This document shows positions 60,801-64,000 of a stretch of 64,000 nucleotides of DNA, in pieces (the stretch's first letter is position 1; each line of letters starts with the position of its first letter). The DNA is from Tachypleus tridentatus (Eukaryota > Arthropoda > Merostomata > Xiphosura > Limulidae): positions 157,003,290 to 157,067,289 of the forward strand of contig NC_134834.1 in NCBI RefSeq assembly GCF_004210375.1, in the 5' to 3' direction. The translations under genes and the position numbers were made by a program. The notes beneath the pieces are model-generated. The model searched no databases and was not told where the DNA came from. It was given only the letters and a program-made list of their open reading frames with translations.

Positions 60801-62202
60801 TTGGTAACAGACTAACCCATGTGACTGGCCATTGTAATTCAAACATAAGGGAGGTTTTAACCTCAAGGCATCACTTGACCTACCATTGAAGGACACTGCT
60901 GTCAACATCCTTGCATATGGCACAATTTTACAGCCACACATCCATAGACAGGCTAGGTGTTACCTCAAGAAAATGACAAAGAACATAAGCAGCTAAAACA
61001 AAACCAACTTAATGACTTTCTGGACCATGCTTATGCAAAAACTGCACGTCAGAACAATGGAAAAATTCCAAGAAAGAAATATAATAAAATAAGAAGGGGA
61101 GAACACATTGCATACCTGTAAATCACAGTAATATATTATATCATGTTACACTGGCAGAATAAAAAAAAAAAAGTTAATACAAGAATCTAGAAAATAAGCC
61201 TGAAAGTCAAAGAATTAATTAACCAAAGAATAAGATACGTAGATACATGCAACCCACCTACAAAGTATACATCATTAACAGAAGACTTTGTATTTTGTTT
61301 CAAAGTTGGATGATGATGAAACAATTCTTCAGAATTGTGCTGAATATAGAATCCATCTTTCTGAAGCTGAGAAACCTTTGGAAAAGGATAAGCTAATTTT
61401 CCATACAGGAAAGATGCCTGATCTATGTTTTTGCCCAACAAACCTAACAAATGACAAAACACACAACTTGTAAGCTCTATGATTTAATGTAACACTAACA
61501 ATAAACAATACAAAATTTAAACCTCATATTTCTTCCAGATAAATCTAATATCAACCATATTGGTTTTAAGAAAATATAAGAGAAATATTATATTTTATTA
61601 TATTTTTATTTTTAATAAATGCTTTAGACATCAGCTTCAGGCAAAAACCTTTTACATCAACACTAAGGAAATATACCACTAACATCCTCAAAATTAAGTG
61701 TTTCATATTTACCTCAATTCTTATACTGTAATTTACACATTGTACACATTTTCAATTTACATATATTATCTGTTTAAAATACTAACAGCAGATGACCTGA
61801 AGAAAATAAAAACAATTTTTAAGTACTTCTAGCAGTTATAAAGTAAAAATATGATCCAATTGTTGCTCTATACCTTGTGAACAGTCAACTCAAAGCAGAT
61901 TGATAACAAAAGGGTGAGAAGAATTTTACTTCTAAGTTTTACGACTACTGATCTGCTGTTCTAGTTTAAGTCAGAAGTTAACTTTAAGCAGTTTACCATA
62001 CATAATCTGATGAAACCAAATCCAGTTAAAATATGAAAGAAAAAACATACTTTTACGTAAATAACCATAATCAGTTTGTGATTTTGACAAGTATGGCCAA
62101 CCATATGGTACCTGAATTTGGGATAAAACTCCCTACTATTGCTCCAAGTAACATAAGTAGCATTGCTTTTACTGTCAGTATTACCCGCCCGGGCAGGTTC
62201 AT
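51788..62202 (-). CDS. NPDC1: NPDC1/cab-1 family single-pass membrane protein, six coding exons
   Basis: Neural proliferation, differentiation and control protein 1 is a neuronal vesicle/membrane protein. The nematode homologue cab-1 binds the Rab exchange factor AEX-3. Exons in transcript order: 62202-62112, 61443-61258, 59720-59654, 58352-58182, 52434-52338, 51874-51788 (stop TGA). Phases agree and GT-AG holds throughout, giving 699 nt, 232 residues. Features in order: hydrophobic signal (MLLMLLGAIVGSFI), short ectodomain with FLYGKLAYPFPKV, a membrane span YFVAIVAGCTAAAIFGVIAS, and a cytoplasmic tail. The tail carries the family hallmarks DVEYPAYGVIGPG, KLAHSAQMYHYQHRKQQ, DYTVYECPGLA and EMEVQNPLF. 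It is shorter than human NPDC1 (about 325 residues) because the ectodomain is short. Exons are phase-compatible, so a missed symmetric exon cannot be excluded. Confidence 0.9.
53635..55600 (-). pseudogene. hAT-family transposase pseudogene in NPDC1-like intron 4
   Basis: Minus-strand blocks in shifting frames: DIWSDRKMRSFIDAIANVIE (about 55530-55470), SRFTGSHVCELISKVFEAIC, KLDYIICNNTSNFKKEFTMC, QCLQCYTHTLQLMVSD (about 55160-55115), NCTRWNSTLRQVKV (near 54980), EPFLEATNLIQGEQLVTISP (near 54800), and the C-terminal dimerisation piece MFSHGVIIMHPRGAKLSDKI (near 53710-53650). These are ZBED4/ZBED1-like hAT transposase features. Stops and frameshifts break it. CAAGTC-rich stretches at about 53176-53222 and 58012-58065 may be the subterminal repeats of the same element. 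Confidence 0.82.
57738..57814. repeat. Compound microsatellite (TATG)n(TG)n
   Basis: About six TATG units are followed by about 26 TG units, in NPDC1-like intron 4. Further simple repeats nearby are (TA)n at about 58534-58553 and (TG)n at about 60502-60527. Confidence 0.97.
58353..62111 (-). other. NPDC1: NPDC1-like introns 1-3
   Basis: Intron 3 (58353-59653), intron 2 (59721-61257) and intron 1 (61444-62111) are AT-rich. I see no further exon with convincing splice sites and no complete mobile element. Confidence 0.6.
62112..62202 (-). CDS. NPDC1: NPDC1-like exon 1: predicted signal peptide
   Basis: ATG at 62202-62200 opens 30 codons, MNLPGRVILTVKAMLLMLLG onward, then one base before the donor CAG|GTACCA. 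Its phase fits exon 2 exactly. A basic start followed by a hydrophobic core and small residues is what a secretory signal looks like, and the family needs one. No sequence-level conservation supports it, so this is the least certain exon of the gene. Confidence 0.65.
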
Positions 62203-62383
62203 GGCTACAAAACGTTCCTACCGCCGGGCGAGCAACTTTGTTCTACAATAATTAACTTAAAAAACAAAACCAAATAAAACTAAAAATTAATGACACCTAA
62301 TATAACGACCATAAAAACGCAACCCACAAACCCTACAATCACACAAATTTATACCATTTCCAGCATCCAATAAACGTTTATAC

Positions 62384-62403
62384 CATGCGCATGATGTACG
62401 TCA
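62384..62403 (-). promoter_or_regulatory. NPDC1: Candidate promoter elements of the NPDC1-like gene
   Basis: About 180 bp upstream of the ATG, a palindromic CATGCGCATG (NRF1-like half-site pair, 62384-62393) is followed closely by TACGTCA (CRE-like, 62397-62403). Both are common in bidirectional and housekeeping-type promoters. The assignment rests on motif match and position only. Confidence 0.3.
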
Positions 62404-62554
62404 TAAATGTTTCCAAGGAAACTCTTTCTTTACGTAACTTCAATCTACCACTGGCAACACGGGCACACTAATTAATCAATCGAATTTGAGGATTCTTGGA
62501 ATTTTGATATAAGGATTGCATTTCAGTTATCTATAAATTATCAAGGTGTTTTCT

Positions 62555-62672
62555 TTTTCAATTAAGCACAAAGCTACACAATAGGCAATCTGTGCTCTGC
62601 CCACCATGAGTATCGAAACCCGCTTTCTAGCGGTGGGAGTCCGCAGACATGCTGCTGTGCCACCGTGAAGCG
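62555..62672 (-). repeat. tRNA-derived SINE, family C, reference copy
   Basis: On the minus strand it reads ACGGTGGCACAGCAGCATGT, TGCGGACTCCCACCGCTAGA, the B-box GGGTTTCGATACTC, ATGGTGGGCAGAGCACAGAT, then TGCCTATTGTGTAGCTTTGT and GCTTAATTG. The head is tRNA-like and the tail resembles those of families A and B. Confidence 0.8.
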
Positions 62673-63422
62673 TTCTTAAGGTGTAAAACAATATATATAT
62701 TGGAGTTTTGTTTTTTCGCTTTTGTAAATGTTTGCTTCAACAGTAGCGATGTGTAAATCAAAATTATAAAATATTTACGAACTTTTTAAGTCGAAGAGTA
62801 TAAATTCTGTTTTTTACGAGCCATAGGCAACTGAATCCCGCGTCACTTTAATATTAAATATGAAACGGAAATAACAACTGGCACGATTATGCAGTAGTGC
62901 GATGTTTGTCAGTCAGTCAGTAGAATTAAACTGATGTCACAAGAGGGACATTTAATGTTGCAATTTGTACTGTCGTGATGCAGTAAAATGTGCGCATGCC
63001 GTGAATCACGAGAATACTTATACTTATAGATGCTCAATAGGCTACAATACAGGATGACAGATGAACTTCAAATACAAGAAATCACAATATTTGTTACTCT
63101 TAATATTGATTTTATTTATTTTCGAAACAGAATGCTTTCGGGGAACCTACAGAAGTACCTCTAGTATATATAGAACCACACATGTTAAATATTTACTGGT
63201 ATATTCTAGTGTTTGATTCTAGAAGTTTGTTTTTTAATCGTGCAAAGGAATAATTGTGATTTCTTTTTGAAACTACACTACTTTAATGAATTATATTTTT
63301 CATTTATTTACATTTATCTATTTTCTATACGTAATGTACTTCTCACATAGTTAGTTATCACCATTAGATTCCATCTAAGAACATAGGGCCGCAATCGCTT
63401 GCGAATTCTTCAACAAGTATTT
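62673..63422. other. Intergenic DNA
   Basis: No gene or repeat recognised apart from its borders. Confidence 0.45.
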
Positions 63423-63767
63423 AAGTGAGTAGGTTGTTAGCCCACTGCACCTAATTTAGCAGTGTAAAACTTGAGGGAAGGCAGTTAGTCATCACCACCC
63501 ACCGCCAACTCTTGGGCTACTTTTTTACCAACGAATAGGGGGATTGAACGTAACATTATAATGCCCCCACGGCTGGGAGGGCGAGCATGTTTGGCGCGAC
63601 GCGGGCGCGAACCCGCGATTTACGAGTCGCACGCCTTACGCGTTTGGCCATGCCAGGCCCACTTCTCCCATAGCCCAAGAGTTGGCGGTGGGTGGTGATG
63701 ACTAACTGCCTTCCCTCAAATTTTACACTGCTAAATTAGGTGCAGTGGGCTAACAACCTACTCACTT
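63423..63767. repeat. 97-bp inverted duplication around a SINE
   Basis: The left arm, 63423-63519, starts AAGTGAGTAGGTTGTTAGCC and ends CAACTCTTGGGCTA. It is the complement of the right arm, 63671-63767, with a single mismatch that I can see. The spacer is 151 bp and holds the 5' half of the SINE. The outer ~28 bp of each arm are not SINE sequence, so this is an inverted copy of SINE plus flank and not two independent insertions. Confidence 0.92.
63445..63660 (-). repeat. tRNA-derived SINE, family A, 3'-truncated
   Basis: CTAATTTAGCAGTGTAAAAC, CATCACCACCCACCGCC, ATGCCCCCACGGCTGGGAGG, and the head GTTTGGCCATGCCAGGCCC. The 3' tail (CGCAGATAGCC...) is missing and is replaced by the flank found in the inverted duplication. 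Confidence 0.9.
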
Positions 63768-64000
63768 AGGTATTAATTAAGTATGTATTTTCTGGCTATC
63801 AACAGTCACATAGGAGTTTTTGCACTTGCTTTGTGGTTATTCTTAAAGTTCGGTTTCTCTTCGTCCTGAAAGACCAATATACCAGCGAGTTCAAATAATC
63901 AGTAATTCACTGTGAAAGATGCTCATAAAATTCGAAGAAATTTCAATGATCCAGAAACGGACACTTCAAGGCAAGGAATAAAAACTAATAGTCAATAACA
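63768..64000. other. Window end, nothing recognised
   Basis: AT-rich DNA with no gene or repeat that I can identify. Confidence 0.4.

Noticed and set aside
61288-61473. Plus-strand frame opposite NPDC1-like exon 2
   Set aside because: It is the shadow of an exon with correct splice sites and family motifs on the minus strand.
1-64000. CRISPR arrays, operons, ribosome binding sites or other prokaryotic features
   Set aside because: The window has spliced genes, tRNA-derived SINEs and LINEs, so it is eukaryotic. No regularly spaced direct repeats were seen.

Overview
This is a eukaryotic, AT-rich, repeat-laden genomic window carrying two spliced protein genes, both on the minus strand, separated and interrupted by many decayed transposable elements. 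The dominant repeat is a ~270-bp tRNA-derived SINE with a Thr(CGT)-like head. I associate it with horseshoe crabs (Limulus/Tachypleus/Carcinoscorpius), so my best guess is a chelicerate, probably a horseshoe crab. That assignment rests on recognition of the repeat and has not been checked by a search.

Genes. (1) RPL5, ribosomal protein uL18: eight coding exons on the minus strand from 40503 down to 22097. All splice phases close, giving a 299-residue protein. The first coding exon holds only the ATG and follows a TOP-like pyrimidine start. (2) An NPDC1/cab-1 family gene (neural proliferation, differentiation and control protein 1-like): six coding exons on the minus strand from 62202 down to 51788. 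They join in frame to 232 residues: signal peptide, short ectodomain, one membrane span and a well conserved cytoplasmic tail. The two genes look functionally unrelated. They are separated by about 11 kb of non-coding DNA.

Layout. 1-4500: SINE, a decayed hAT transposon of the ZBED5/FAM200 type with 8-bp flanking repeats, and a Tc1-type transposon with long inverted repeats. 4500-14370: intergenic DNA with many SINEs of three families. 14374-20302: a nearly full-length but dead RNase H-bearing non-LTR retrotransposon (minus), bounded by a 7-bp repeat. 22.0-40.6 kb: RPL5, whose introns hold a TTAA-flanked miniature element carrying a 28S rRNA fragment, a 2-kb long-inverted-repeat element, a 78-bp mariner-like MITE, and an exact tandem duplication next to a foldback element. 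41-51.7 kb: intergenic DNA with SINEs, a Penelope-like fragment with a GIY-YIG remnant, and a 98-bp-period exact duplication. 51.8-62.2 kb: the NPDC1-like gene, with a second decayed hAT transposase in its largest intron. 62.2-64 kb: its presumed promoter and a SINE-based 97-bp inverted duplication.

I found no active mobile element, CRISPR array or genuine tRNA gene. The most notable items are the 28S-rRNA-bearing MITE, the 3' tail shared by the local SINE families and the local LINE, and several internally rearranged elements.
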